A stretch of DNA of 42,720 nucleotides from positions 1-42,720 of the forward strand of contig JAHIQI010000034.1 of NCBI GenBank assembly GCA_018902755.1, in the 5' to 3' direction. A program made the position numbers and the translations under genes. Of the stretch, positions 9,741 to 18,331 are shown piece by piece. The notes beneath the pieces were generated by a model, which saw only the letters and a program-made list of their open reading frames with translations, was not told the origin of the DNA and did no database searches. The number at the start of each line of letters is the position of its first letter. Within the stretch, counting starts at the first letter, position 1. Source of the stretch: Pseudomonadota bacterium (GTDB lineage: Bacteria > Desulfobacterota > Desulfarculia > Desulfarculales > Desulfarculaceae).

Positions 9741-10793
9741 ATGGACAAGCTGATATTCACCGCCGGGCTGGGGGCGCTTTTCGCGGCGCTTTTGTGGTGG
9801 AGCCGCCGCCTGCCCGGCGAACGCTGGCAGATCGCGGCGGCCATCCCGGTGGGCCGCGCGGAAAACGGCCGCTGGCGCGGCGTCAACCTCACCTTCTACG
9901 GCATGTTCACCGCCAACGCGGTGCTCCTGGCCTCGGCGCTGATGCTCATCATGCTGGGCTCCTTGGGGGTCAGCCCCTTTGAGGTGATGGTGGTGATGCT
10001 GCCCTTGCTCTCCCTCAGCGCCCCGGCCGCCCGCCTGGTAGCCCGCTGGGTGGAGTACAAGCCCGCCACCCTCACCGTGGCCGGGGCGGGCTTCGCGGCC
10101 CTGGTGCTGGCCCCCTGGCTCACCCTCCTGGCCCGGGCCTGCCTGGGCCGGGGCGTGGGGGAGCACCTCCAGGTGACCCCGGTGCTGGCCGCCCTGGTGA
10201 TCTGCTACACCCTGGGCGAGGGCCTGGGACGTCTGGCCTGCCTCAGCTTCGGCTGCTGCTATGGCCGGGCCCTGGTGGCCTGCCCCGACTGGGTGCAAAA
10301 GGTGTTCAAGCACTGGCACCTGGTGTTCAGCGGCGAGACCAAGAAGATCTCCTACGAGAGCGGCCTGAACGGCTTGGCCGTGGTGCCGGTGCAGATGCTA
10401 ACCCTCATGGTCAACGGCGCGGCCGGGCTGGTCTCCCTGTACCTGTTTTTGAATGGGGCCTTCACCCCGGCCCTGTGGCTGTGCCTGATCGTCAGCGGCC
10501 TGTGGCGGGCGGTGTCCGAGACCCTCAGGGCCGACTACCGGGGCGGGGGCAGCCTGAGCGCCTACCAGATCATGGCCATGGTGGGCATCGCCTACGGCAT
10601 GGTGATGAGCCTCGTCTTCCCGGTGGGGCCGGCCGCGGCCTCGCCCTCCCTGGCTCTGGGCCTGGACACCCTGTGGAGTCCGACGGTGGTGCTCTGTTTG
10701 CAAGGCCTGTGGACCGCCACCCTGATCTACTCAGGGGCCAGCAAGGTGACCGCCGCCACCATAGAGTTCCACGTGGTGCGCGAAAGGATATAA
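9741..10793 (+). CDS. Prolipoprotein diacylglyceryl transferase (Lgt)-superfamily membrane protein
   Basis: 350-residue polytopic membrane protein with about seven to eight hydrophobic segments. GEGLGRLACLSFGCCYGR (159-176) resembles the Lgt 'GR.GCF..GCCYG' signature, VPVQ matches the 'PSQ' position, and RAVSETLRADYRG near residue 255 matches the conserved R-x-E-x-x-R region that binds phosphatidylglycerol. The HGG motif of bacterial Lgt, with its essential histidine, is not seen, so lipoprotein modification is doubtful. It follows the PSD-like gene by 18 bases and has GAGG before the ATG. Inference: a transferase acting on a glycerophospholipid in the membrane, working with the two upstream genes. 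Confidence 0.7.
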   Translation: MDKLIFTAGLGALFAALLWWSRRLPGERWQIAAAIPVGRAENGRWRGVNLTFYGMFTANAVLLASALMLIMLGSLGVSPFEVMVVMLPLLSLSAPAARLVARWVEYKPATLTVAGAGFAALVLAPWLTLLARACLGRGVGEHLQVTPVLAALVICYTLGEGLGRLACLSFGCCYGRALVACPDWVQKVFKHWHLVFSGETKKISYESGLNGLAVVPVQMLTLMVNGAAGLVSLYLFLNGAFTPALWLCLIVSGLWRAVSETLRADYRGGGSLSAYQIMAMVGIAYGMVMSLVFPVGPAAASPSLALGLDTLWSPTVVLCLQGLWTATLIYSGASKVTAATIEFHVVRERI

Positions 10794-10823
10794 AGCCAAA
10801 TCAATGGCGTCGCACAGAAACTG

Positions 10824-10852
10824 GATGTAAGGGCATATCTTCTTGTTACATC
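10824..10852. terminator. Weak inverted repeat between convergent genes
   Basis: GATGTAA (10824-10830) pairs with TTACATC (10846-10852) around a 15-base loop. The 3' arm contains the TAA stop codon of the minus-strand gene. It lies exactly in the convergent gap, but the stem is short. Confidence 0.3.
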
Positions 10853-11913
10853 AGGCCCCTTTTTTGGGCCATCCTCATCATCTGTTCGCCGGCGCTGGCC
10901 GGAGGCACCCGCTGTTGGTCCTCCGGCTTGGGCAAAAGCTCGATTGCTTCCGTGGGGCAGGCCACCACGCACAGGCCGCAGCCGATGCAGCGGTCCAATC
11001 TCACCCCGGCCAAGCCGTCGTCGTTCAAGACGATGGCATCCATCTGGCAGCGTTCCAGGCAGGTTTCGCAACCGGTGCAATCATCTTGGGAAACTTGGGC
11101 GAACCAGTTGCTGAACACCATCTCCGCCGGTTTGGGGTGCTTGCGTAGGGCCCCCAGCACACCGCAGCAATCGCCGCAGCAGTTGCACATTCCGCTTGGG
11201 TTGGTGGTGGTGGCCGGCTGGGTCACCAGGCCGGCTTCACGGCACTTCTCTAAAATCTTGACGCCCTCGTCAAGGCTGATTACCCGGCCCATGCCCCGGT
11301 CCAGGTAGTATTGGCCCATGGAGCCAAACATAAAGCAGGCTTCCAGGGGCTTGCCGCAGTCGCCGTCGGTCACCTGCTCCTTTTTGCGGCAAATGCAGTC
11401 GGTGATTACGATCTGGTCCTTGGATTTAAGAATCTCCACCGCGTCGTCAAAAACGGCTACATGCCGGGTGATGTCCACGCTTCTGCCCACAGGGATGGTA
11501 CGCAGGAAATAGTCCGCACCTTGCTGCATGGCCTTGTCAAAGGCCTCGTCGCTATATTCCTTGACCATGGCCGCAAGCTCAGGGGAAAGATCCTTTACTT
11601 GAAACTCGAACAGGCCATGCACAAAGGGAATGGCCCCGAACTTGGCGGCATCCCCTTTTTTCAGGCGGAACAAAAGGCCGCGCCCGGCCATGTCCTCAAG
11701 CCGCTGAGTTAGTTCCGCCTCGTCCTGCCCCAGCCGTGCCGCAATTGCCGCGGCCGGCTCCAGCCTGTGGGAGAGGGACAGGAAAAGCTCCGCGTCTTCC
11801 GGCGAAAAAAGATGCTCAAGGATTTTTATCTCAATACCGGATTCCGTGGCCGGAAACCCCATAGAAAATTTGTCCAGCCTTTTCTGCAAAGCGCGGAAGA
11901 TGTCATTGGGCAT
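10846..11913 (-). CDS. HTH-like plus 4Fe-4S ferredoxin-domain protein
   Basis: 355-residue cytoplasmic protein of a type common in Desulfobacterota. Residues about 35-90 look like a winged-helix segment (LEPAAAIAARLGQDEAELTQ, then RGLLFRLKKGD). The middle carries conserved cysteines (TDCICRKKE at 172, GDCGKPLEACFMFG at 185-196) and a Cys-rich MCNCCGDCCG (242-251). Two ferredoxin motifs follow, CTGCETCLERC (279-289) and CIGCGLCVVACP (309-320). ATG 11913 is chosen because GGAAAGG lies about 9 bases before it; an in-frame TTG at 11931 lacks a ribosome site. It stands alone, convergent to the Lgt-like gene and divergent from the sensor kinase. It could be an electron carrier or an iron-sulfur redox sensor; I cannot decide. 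Confidence 0.75.
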   Translation of the reverse strand: MPNDIFRALQKRLDKFSMGFPATESGIEIKILEHLFSPEDAELFLSLSHRLEPAAAIAARLGQDEAELTQRLEDMAGRGLLFRLKKGDAAKFGAIPFVHGLFEFQVKDLSPELAAMVKEYSDEAFDKAMQQGADYFLRTIPVGRSVDITRHVAVFDDAVEILKSKDQIVITDCICRKKEQVTDGDCGKPLEACFMFGSMGQYYLDRGMGRVISLDEGVKILEKCREAGLVTQPATTTNPSGMCNCCGDCCGVLGALRKHPKPAEMVFSNWFAQVSQDDCTGCETCLERCQMDAIVLNDDGLAGVRLDRCIGCGLCVVACPTEAIELLPKPEDQQRVPPASAGEQMMRMAQKRGLM

Positions 11914-11968
11914 AACCAACGGCCTTTCCAAAATAGATGTACCTGTTCAAATTCCTCTTACGCAAAGC

Positions 11969-11998
11969 ACGATAATCCAATGCCCTAGATTCCGTCAA
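11969..11998 (-). promoter_or_regulatory. Candidate promoter for the HTH/ferredoxin gene
   Basis: Minus-strand TTGACG (11993-11998), an 18-base spacer and TATCGT (11969-11974) lie 55-85 bases before the ATG. The -35 matches 5/6 and the -10 4/6. Confidence 0.35.
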
Positions 11999-12161
11999 TC
12001 GACCACGGCGTCCCAGCCTGCACCAAGCACCGTCCTGTAGCGGCGCTCCAGGGACAATGAAAACGCCACATCGCCAACCTTCGCGACACATCCGGCATAA
12101 CCCACCCACCCATCGCCCATTTCCCCGCTTGATCTTGCGGCGGCAAAGTGGAACCATGTGA

Positions 12162-12187
12162 GGGGTGACGCAGGGGGGCGTCACCCC
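12162..12187 (+). other. Stable hairpin in the leader of the sensor kinase gene
   Basis: GGGGTGACGC (12162-12171) pairs perfectly with GCGTCACCCC (12178-12187), with a 6-base loop. It ends 11 bases before the GGGAG ribosome site of the kinase. No T run follows, so it is not a classical terminator; it may modulate translation or mRNA stability. Confidence 0.5.
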
Positions 12188-12211
12188 CCCCTGCACACGG
12201 GAGCATGGTCC

Positions 12212-14428
12212 ATGTTCGCCTCGGGCGCAGCAAAACAGGCATCGTCCGTGCCGGGCCGTTGGTGGCCCGGCGCGCTGCTGCGCCTGGTGCTGCCTTCGGT
12301 GCTCACCCTGCTCTTGTTCTCCGCCGCCCTGTTCGCGGTGATCCTGCCCTCGGTGGAAACCGCCTTCATGGACCGCAAGCGGGAGATGATCCGCGAGCTC
12401 ACCCAGAGCGCCTGGGACGTGCTGGCCTATTACCACGCCCAGGAGGCCAAGGGCCTCATCACCCGCGAGCAGGCCCAGCAAAAGGCCAAGCAGCAGCTGA
12501 GAGCCATGCGCTACGGCTCCGAGGGCAAGGACTACTTCTGGGTCAACGACCTGGAGCCCCGCATGGTGATGCACCCCTACCGGCCGGACCTGGAGGGGAA
12601 AAACGTGGCCGACTTCCGCGACCCCCACGGCAAGCGCCTGTTTTCCGAGGTGGTCAAGGTGGTCAAGGCCACCGGCCAGGGCTACGTGGATTACATGTGG
12701 CAGTGGAAGGACGACCCGGCCCATGTGGTGCCCAAGGTCAGCTTCGTCAAGGAGTTCGCCCCCTGGGGCTGGGTGGTCGGCACCGGCATCTACGTGGAGG
12801 ACGTGGCCCAGCAGATGGCGGTGATCACCAACCGGCTCACCTGGGCCAGCCTGGGCATCGTGGGCATCGTGGCGGTGATCGAGTTCTACATCATTCTGCA
12901 AAGCCTGGCCGCCGAGCGCCGCCGCCGCCGGGCCGAGGTGGAGACCCAGCGCTCCCGGGGCATGCTGCGCCTGGTCATGGACAACATCCCCCAGCTTATC
13001 TTCTGGAAGGACCGGCGGGGCGGCTACCTGGGCTGCAACCGAGCCTTCGCGGCCCATGTCAGCCTGTCCGACCCGGCCCAGATAAAGGGCCTGCACGACC
13101 ACGAGCTGCCCCGGCCGCCCGCCGAGGCCCCCCTGTTGCAGCGGGTTGAGCAAGAGGTCATGTCCACCGGCAAGGCGCAGCACCATGTCATCGAGCCCCA
13201 GCAGGGGCCGGGCGGCTCCACCCTGTGGATGGACGCCAACCGCATCCCCCTGCGCGGCCCCCACGGCCGGGTGGTGGGGGTGCTGTGCACCTACGAGGAC
13301 ATCACCCGCCGCCGGGAGATGGACCAGGCCCTGGCTGAGAGCGAGCGCCGCTTCCGCACCCTGGTGGAGAACGCCCAGGTGGGCATCGCCATCGTGCAGG
13401 ACGGCCAGGCGGTGTACTGCAACCCCGAGGCCCGGCGCATCCTGGGGCCGGGAGAAACTCCCTTCGCCTTGGAGTCCCTGGGGCCGGCGGGCGACCCCCG
13501 CCTGGCCAAGCTGCTGGAGCTGGCCCAGGCGCCGATGAGCCAAGGCGGCCCCGAGACCGAGGAGGGCCAGGACCTGGACCTGGGCTTCCTGGCCGGGGAC
13601 GGCCACCCCGGCGGCGCGTCCCGCTGGGTGCACTGCCGGGGAGGGGGCATCGTGTACCAGGGCCGTGAGGCCCGGCTGATCGTCATGCTGGACATCACCA
13701 AGGCCAGGGAGCTGGAGCGCCTGGTGAGCATCCAGGACAAGATGGCCTCCCTGGGCCGGGTGGCGGCGGGCATCGCCCACGAGATACGAAACCCCCTGTC
13801 GGGCATCAACCTCTACCTCACCGCCCTGGGCGGCAAGACCCAGGGCATGGCCGAGGTGACCGAGATCGTGGGCAAGATGCAGGCGGCCAGCGCGCGCATC
13901 GAAGGAGTCATCAAGCGGGTGCTGGACTTCAGCCGCCCCACCGCGCCCAAGGTGTCGCTGATCAACCTGAACCAGGTGGTGACCAACGTCATGGAGCTTT
14001 CGGCGGTGACCCTGCGCAAGGCGGGCATCAGTTTGGAGGCCTCCCTGGCCGAGTCGCTGCCCCTGGCCCACGCCGACGGCCAGCTTTTGGAGCAGGTGCT
14101 CATGAACCTCATCACCAACGCGGTGCAGGCCCTGGCCGAGGTGAGCGGCGAGAAGAAGATCGGCCTGGACTCCTCGCTGGAAATGGACCGCATCGTCATC
14201 CGGGTGTCCGACTCCGGCCCCGGCATTCCCCCGGCGCTACGGGAAAAGGTGTTCGACCCCTTCTACACCGGCAGGCGGGAGGGCTCGGGCATCGGGCTGA
14301 GCCTGTGCCACCGCATCGTCAGCGACCACGGCGGCAAGCTCACTGTCAGCCAGAGCCGCTGGGGCGGGGCCATGTTCACCATGGAGCTGCCCGCTTCGGC
14401 CTACTGGGGCTACGACTCCCACGGATAG
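12212..14428 (+). CDS. Membrane-bound sensor histidine kinase (Cache-PAS-PAS-HisKA-HATPase)
   Basis: 738 residues. The order seen is: transmembrane helix (about 20-45), an extracytoplasmic single-Cache domain (about 48-205, with YFWVNDLEPRMVMHP and FAPWGWVVGTGIYV), a second transmembrane helix (about 208-232), two PAS domains (about 245-490), a HisKA dimer with GIAHEIRNPLSG (His523 is the phospho-acceptor), then an HATPase domain with NLITNAVQAL, DSGPGIP and GSGIGLSL. The Cache type suggests a small organic acid ligand. ATG 12212 is preferred (GGGAG 8 bases upstream) over an in-frame start at 12158 that would lie across the leader hairpin. It is followed after 6 bases by its response regulator, and the MFS transporter downstream is the likely target. 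Confidence 0.9.
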   Translation: MFASGAAKQASSVPGRWWPGALLRLVLPSVLTLLLFSAALFAVILPSVETAFMDRKREMIRELTQSAWDVLAYYHAQEAKGLITREQAQQKAKQQLRAMRYGSEGKDYFWVNDLEPRMVMHPYRPDLEGKNVADFRDPHGKRLFSEVVKVVKATGQGYVDYMWQWKDDPAHVVPKVSFVKEFAPWGWVVGTGIYVEDVAQQMAVITNRLTWASLGIVGIVAVIEFYIILQSLAAERRRRRAEVETQRSRGMLRLVMDNIPQLIFWKDRRGGYLGCNRAFAAHVSLSDPAQIKGLHDHELPRPPAEAPLLQRVEQEVMSTGKAQHHVIEPQQGPGGSTLWMDANRIPLRGPHGRVVGVLCTYEDITRRREMDQALAESERRFRTLVENAQVGIAIVQDGQAVYCNPEARRILGPGETPFALESLGPAGDPRLAKLLELAQAPMSQGGPETEEGQDLDLGFLAGDGHPGGASRWVHCRGGGIVYQGREARLIVMLDITKARELERLVSIQDKMASLGRVAAGIAHEIRNPLSGINLYLTALGGKTQGMAEVTEIVGKMQAASARIEGVIKRVLDFSRPTAPKVSLINLNQVVTNVMELSAVTLRKAGISLEASLAESLPLAHADGQLLEQVLMNLITNAVQALAEVSGEKKIGLDSSLEMDRIVIRVSDSGPGIPPALREKVFDPFYTGRREGSGIGLSLCHRIVSDHGGKLTVSQSRWGGAMFTMELPASAYWGYDSHG

Positions 14429-14434
14429 GAGACC

Positions 14435-15820
14435 ATGCTCGACTACAGCATTTTCGTAGTGGACGACGAGGAATTCATCCGCGATGCGGTGGTCATGAAC
14501 CTGCCCGGCTACCGGGTGCGGGCCCTGGCCAGCGCCGAGGAGGCCCTGGAGGCCCTCAAGAAGGAGACCCCGGACCTGATCTTGTTGGACATCGGCCTGC
14601 CGGGCATGGACGGGGTCCAGGCCCTGGGGCGCATCAAGGCGCTGTTTCCCCAGATGCTGTTCATCATGATCACCGCCTACGAGGACGTGAACACCGTGGT
14701 CTCGGCCATGAAGCAGGGGGTGTACGACTACGTAGTCAAGCCCCTGCACATGGAGTCCTTGAAGGCCACCATCGACAACGCCCTGGAGAGCATCCGCCTG
14801 CGCAAGGAGGTGAAGGCCCTGCAGGAGCGCTGCCTCACCGAGAACCTGCCCTGCATGGTGGCCGAGAGCCACCAGATCCAGGGGGTCATGGAGCTGGTCA
14901 AGCGGGTGGCCCAGAGTCCCGACGCCCCGGTGCTCGTCCTGGGGGAGACCGGCACCGGCAAGGAGCTCATCGCCGCGGCGGTGCACTACCAGAGCCCCCT
15001 GTACCGTGGCCCCCTGGTGGCGCTCAACTGCGCGGCCCTGCCCAAGGACCTCATCGAGAGCGAGCTGTTCGGCTACGAGCCGGGGGCCTTTTCCGGGGCC
15101 AAGGCCGGGGGCAAGAAGGGCCTGGTGGAGCAGGCCTCGGGCGGCACCCTGTTTTTGGACGAGGTGGGCGACCTGCCCGCCGAGGCCCAGGCCAAGCTGC
15201 TGCGCTTCTTGGACTCCGGCCAGTACTACAAGATCGGCGGCACCCGGCCCAGCCAGGCCCAGGTGCGGGTGGTGGCGGCCACCAACCAGGACCTGGAGCG
15301 CCTGGTGGAGGAGGGCCGCTTCCGCCGAGACCTGTACTTCCGCCTGGGGGTCATAAAGGTGGAAGTGCCCTCGCTCAACCGCCGCCCGGAGGACGTGTTG
15401 CCCATCGCCCGCCATTTCCTGGGGGAGATGGCCGCCAAATACGGCAAGCAGTTCACCGGCTTCACCCCCCAGGCCGAGATTCTCATGACCCGCCGCCATT
15501 ACCAGGGCAACGTGCGCGAGCTCAAGGGCCTGGTGGAGCGGGGGGTGCTGGTGGGGGCGGGACCCCTGCTGGGGGCCGAGGAGATGGGCCTGGGCCAAGG
15601 CTCCCCGGACAGGCCCGGCGGGGGCGAACCCTCCCTGCCGCGCCTGGGGCCGGAGGGCCTGGACCTGGGCCAAACCCTGGAACAGGTGGAGCGAGATTAC
15701 CTGGACCAGGCCCTGGAACTGGCCGGGGGCAACGAGACCAAGGCGGCCCAGCTGGTGGGCATGAACTACCACACCTTCCGCTACCGCAAAAAGAAGCTCC
15801 TGGACGGGGAGGAGGAATAG
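14435..15820 (+). CDS. Sigma-54-dependent response regulator (REC-AAA+-Fis), NtrC/DctD type
   Basis: 461 residues. The receiver domain (1-120) has LLDIGLPGMDG with phospho-acceptor Asp52 and a conserved Lys in VVKPLH. The AAA+ domain has Walker A GETGTGKE (about 170), the sigma-54 contact loop as GAFSGA (about 217; usual form GAFTGA), FLDEVGDLP (Walker B) and RRDLYFRL. A Fis-type HTH lies at about 425-461 (GNETKAAQLVGMNYHTFRYR). It activates RNA polymerase with sigma-54 by ATP hydrolysis. The ribosome site AGGAG overlaps the kinase stop codon. Together with the kinase it probably controls the transporter at 16022, whose upstream region has a sigma-54-like site. Confidence 0.93.
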   Translation: MLDYSIFVVDDEEFIRDAVVMNLPGYRVRALASAEEALEALKKETPDLILLDIGLPGMDGVQALGRIKALFPQMLFIMITAYEDVNTVVSAMKQGVYDYVVKPLHMESLKATIDNALESIRLRKEVKALQERCLTENLPCMVAESHQIQGVMELVKRVAQSPDAPVLVLGETGTGKELIAAAVHYQSPLYRGPLVALNCAALPKDLIESELFGYEPGAFSGAKAGGKKGLVEQASGGTLFLDEVGDLPAEAQAKLLRFLDSGQYYKIGGTRPSQAQVRVVAATNQDLERLVEEGRFRRDLYFRLGVIKVEVPSLNRRPEDVLPIARHFLGEMAAKYGKQFTGFTPQAEILMTRRHYQGNVRELKGLVERGVLVGAGPLLGAEEMGLGQGSPDRPGGGEPSLPRLGPEGLDLGQTLEQVERDYLDQALELAGGNETKAAQLVGMNYHTFRYRKKKLLDGEEE

Positions 15821-15881
15821 AAATTTCTCCACTAATCTAGAAAATATTCTACTTTTCAGCCGCTTTTGGCCGCTTCCGGGA

Positions 15882-15904
15882 CCGCTCCCCTGGGGCGGCT
15901 TTTT
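15882..15904 (+). terminator. Terminator of the two-component operon
   Basis: CCGCTCC (15882-15888) pairs with GGGGCGG (15892-15898), including one G-T pair and a 3-base loop. Five Ts follow at 15900-15904. It isolates the regulators from the MFS gene. Confidence 0.65.
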
Positions 15905-15951
15905 CGTTTAACCACTCGATATAATTTGTCTAACATCCCATAACCGCCCTT

Positions 15952-15967
15952 TGGCCCGGAACTTGTA
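15952..15967 (+). promoter_or_regulatory. Candidate sigma-54 (-24/-12) promoter of the MFS transporter
   Basis: TGGCCC, 5 bases, TTGTA: consensus TGGCAC-N5-TTGCA with two mismatches (A to C in the -24 box, C to T in the -12 box) and exact spacing. It lies about 55 bases before the transporter ATG and just downstream of a gene for a sigma-54 activator. Confidence 0.5.
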
Positions 15968-16021
15968 ACCATTGGTGGGCGACACTTAGCCAAGGGCGCG
16001 GCCCAAAGGGAGGAAAGAGGC

Positions 16022-17380
16022 ATGGAAAAGATCAAGAATCACGGTTGGTCGGTGACCATGGCCGGAATCGGCATCAACCTGGCCTTGGGCATCCTCTATA
16101 CCTGGAGCATGTTCAAGATGGCCATCAAGGACTCCATCGTGGCCGGTGACGGCCGCTTCGAATGGAGCCTTTCCTCCCTCAACGACCCCTACGCCGTCTG
16201 CTGCCTGGCCTTCGCCTTCAGCATGATCTTCGCCGGGCGGCTGCAAGACAAATTATCGCCGCGCATCACCGCGCTCATCGGCGGGGTGCTCACCGGCCTG
16301 GGCCTGATGTGGATCAGCCAGTCCTACTCCCTGTGGGTGTGGATCCTGGGCTTCGGGGTGCTCACCGGCACCGGCCTGGGCTTCGGCTACGCCTCGGCCA
16401 CCCCCCCGGCCATCAAATGGTTCCCCTCGGCCAAGACCGGCCTCATCGCCGGGCTGGTGGTGTCGGGCTTCGGCCTGGCCTCGGTGTACATCGCCCCGCT
16501 GAGCAGCTACCTAATCAAAGAAGTCGGCCTCAGCGCCTCCATGATGATCTTCGGCGGCGCCTTCATCATGGTGGTCTGCGGGCTGGCCCAGTTTTTGGTG
16601 AACCCTCCCAAGGAGTTCAGCCCAGAGGCCAAGGTGGACGGCCAGGCGCCTGCCAAGCCCAAGGGCCTGGAGTTCAGCCCCTCGGCCATGCTGCGCACCA
16701 GGAGCTTCTACCTGTTGTGGTTCACCTACTTCGTGGGCGCGGGCGCGGGCCTGATGATAATCGGCAACGTGGCCGGCATGGCCAAGGCCAGCCTGGGCGA
16801 CATGGCCTGGGTGGTGGTGGCCCTGATGGCCGTGGGCAACGCGGGAGGCCGCATCGTGGCCGGAACCCTCTCTGACAAGATCGGGCGCACCCAGACCCTG
16901 GCCATCATGCTTTGCTTCCAATCGCTGATCATGTTCTCGCTGATGATGGTGGGTAAGGAGCAGGCAATCGTCATGGTCATGGCCGCCGCCCTAGTGGGCT
17001 TCAACTACGGCACCAACCTCTCCCTGTTCCCTTCGGCCGCCAAGGACTACTACGGCCTCAGAAACTTCGGGGTCAACTACGGCCTGTTGTTCACCGCCTG
17101 GGGCGCGGGCGGCTTCGTGCTGCCCCGGGTCTCCCAGATGATCGTGGCCGCCACCGGTTCTTACGAGTCGGCCTACCTCACCGCGGCGGTGCTGCTCATA
17201 ATGGGCGCGGGCATGACCGTGGTGCTGGACAAGCCGGTCAGCGTCGAGGTTCCCGCTGCCCAGCCCGCCCTCAGCCCCCGCCCTTCGGGCGCCCTCACCT
17301 CCATGGTGCGGGCGGGCTCCCTGGCCACCGGCCGCCCCAACCTGGGCAACAAGAACACCTATCGCCAGATGCTCAAATAA
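16022..17380 (+). CDS. MFS transporter, oxalate/formate antiporter (OFA) family
   Basis: 452-residue inner-membrane protein with 12 predicted helices and a 30-residue cytoplasmic tail. The N-terminus (GWSVTMAGIGINLALGILYTWSMF as two adjoining motifs) and the segment GLGFGYASATPPAIKWFP are typical of OFA transporters, which exchange carboxylates such as oxalate, formate or other monocarboxylates. GRIVAGTLSDKIGR is the MFS cytoplasmic loop motif. The gene has an AGGGAGG-type ribosome site and is followed by a strong bidirectional terminator. Control by the adjacent Cache-domain two-component system is inferred, which would make the transported acid, or a relative of it, the sensed ligand. Confidence 0.88.
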   Translation: MEKIKNHGWSVTMAGIGINLALGILYTWSMFKMAIKDSIVAGDGRFEWSLSSLNDPYAVCCLAFAFSMIFAGRLQDKLSPRITALIGGVLTGLGLMWISQSYSLWVWILGFGVLTGTGLGFGYASATPPAIKWFPSAKTGLIAGLVVSGFGLASVYIAPLSSYLIKEVGLSASMMIFGGAFIMVVCGLAQFLVNPPKEFSPEAKVDGQAPAKPKGLEFSPSAMLRTRSFYLLWFTYFVGAGAGLMIIGNVAGMAKASLGDMAWVVVALMAVGNAGGRIVAGTLSDKIGRTQTLAIMLCFQSLIMFSLMMVGKEQAIVMVMAAALVGFNYGTNLSLFPSAAKDYYGLRNFGVNYGLLFTAWGAGGFVLPRVSQMIVAATGSYESAYLTAAVLLIMGAGMTVVLDKPVSVEVPAAQPALSPRPSGALTSMVRAGSLATGRPNLGNKNTYRQMLK

Positions 17381-17454
17381 GCACATAAGGGCCGCTTCCC
17401 TGGCCTGCAAAGGCCCGGGCGCTCTCCAGAAGCGTCCGGGCCTTTCTTATGTGC
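17381..17454. terminator. Bidirectional double-stem terminator between MFS and SDR genes
   Basis: Inner stem: AAAGGCCCGGGCGCT (17409-17423) pairs with AGCGTCCGGGCCTTT (17431-17445), 15 pairs with one G-T. Outer stem: GCACATAAG (17381-17389) pairs perfectly with CTTATGTGC (17446-17454). A-rich and T-rich flanks suit termination in both directions between these convergent genes. Confidence 0.85.
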
Positions 17455-17480
17455 TCCGAGGCTGAAAACGGCGGGGGGGA

Positions 17481-18266
17481 TTAGCCTCTGCTGCCCAGGC
17501 GCAGGCCGCCGTGGATAAAGTACACCTCCCCGCTCAGGGCCTCGTTGCGGTACAGCTCAGCCACCAGGGAGGCCACCTCCTCGGGCTCGATTAGCCGCCC
17601 GATGGGCACGTCGCCCACGATCTTCTCCAGGGCCTTCTGGTTCATGCCCTTCACCATGGGCGTGCCCACGTAGCCCGGAGCCACGGCCACGCAGCGGATG
17701 CGCTGGGACAGGCCCCGGCGCATGAACTCGGCGGTGATCACCTTGGGCATCACCGACATGGCCGCCTTGGTGGAAGCGTAGTTTATCTGCCCGGCGGTGC
17801 CCAGGGAGCCGGTGGAGGAGATCAGGCAGATCAGGCCCCGGCAGCCGTGGTTGACCATCTGCTCGCCGCACTCGCGTATGGTCAAAAACACCCCGGTGAG
17901 GTTCACCTTGACCACGCTCTCAAACTGCTCCAGGGGCATCTTGCGCAGCACCTGGTTGCCTTCCCGGTCCGGAGCCAGAAACAGGCCGTCCTTGATGATC
18001 CCCGCGAAGGGGGCCACCAGGTTGATGGCCCCAAAGGCCTCGATGGCCTCGGCGGCCAGGCGGGCGTTGTCCTCCTCCTTGGTCACGTCGCAGGCCACGG
18101 TGTGCACCGGGCCTTCAAGCTGGGCCGCGGCCTCGGCCAGGGCCTCGGGGAACAGGTCGGCCAGCACCACCTTGCCCCCCCGTGAGGTCCAATATTGCGC
18201 CAGGGCCAGGCCGATGCCGCTGGCCCCGCCGGTGATCACCGCCACCGCGTCTTTGATCTTCAGCAT
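17481..18266 (-). CDS. Short-chain dehydrogenase/reductase, 3-hydroxyacyl/3-hydroxybutyrate-type
   Basis: 261-residue NAD(P)-dependent SDR. Visible motifs are TGGASGIG (12-19), Asp37 after the second strand (favouring NAD), CDVT, an atypical FAGI in place of NNAG, Asn122, Ser150/151 and the catalytic YASTK (Tyr163, Lys167), with PGYVGTPM after it. The start has GAGGAGAGG immediately upstream. The substrate is not determined by sequence; oxidation of a 3-hydroxyacid or 3-hydroxyacyl-CoA fits, because it is divergently transcribed from a CoA-transferase and both have sigma-54-type promoters. Confidence 0.85.
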   Translation of the reverse strand: MLKIKDAVAVITGGASGIGLALAQYWTSRGGKVVLADLFPEALAEAAAQLEGPVHTVACDVTKEEDNARLAAEAIEAFGAINLVAPFAGIIKDGLFLAPDREGNQVLRKMPLEQFESVVKVNLTGVFLTIRECGEQMVNHGCRGLICLISSTGSLGTAGQINYASTKAAMSVMPKVITAEFMRRGLSQRIRCVAVAPGYVGTPMVKGMNQKALEKIVGDVPIGRLIEPEEVASLVAELYRNEALSGEVYFIHGGLRLGSRG

Positions 18267-18331
18267 TTTCCTCTCCTCGTGTAGCTCGGGTCCGCGCCCC
18301 CAGGCGGGGCGGCCAATACCTTATCAGACCA

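Noticed and set aside
11914..11931. TTG start 18 bases upstream of the HTH/ferredoxin gene ATG
   Set aside because: No ribosome site upstream of it, while GGAAAGG precedes the ATG at 11913.
11903..14071. 722-codon minus-strand open frame across the sensor kinase
   Set aside because: Shadow of the kinase gene; repetitive H/G/Q/L composition without family motifs.
14237..15840. Long open frames on both strands overlapping the sigma-54 response regulator
   Set aside because: Both are out-of-frame shadows; only the 14435-15820 frame has REC, AAA+ and Fis motifs.
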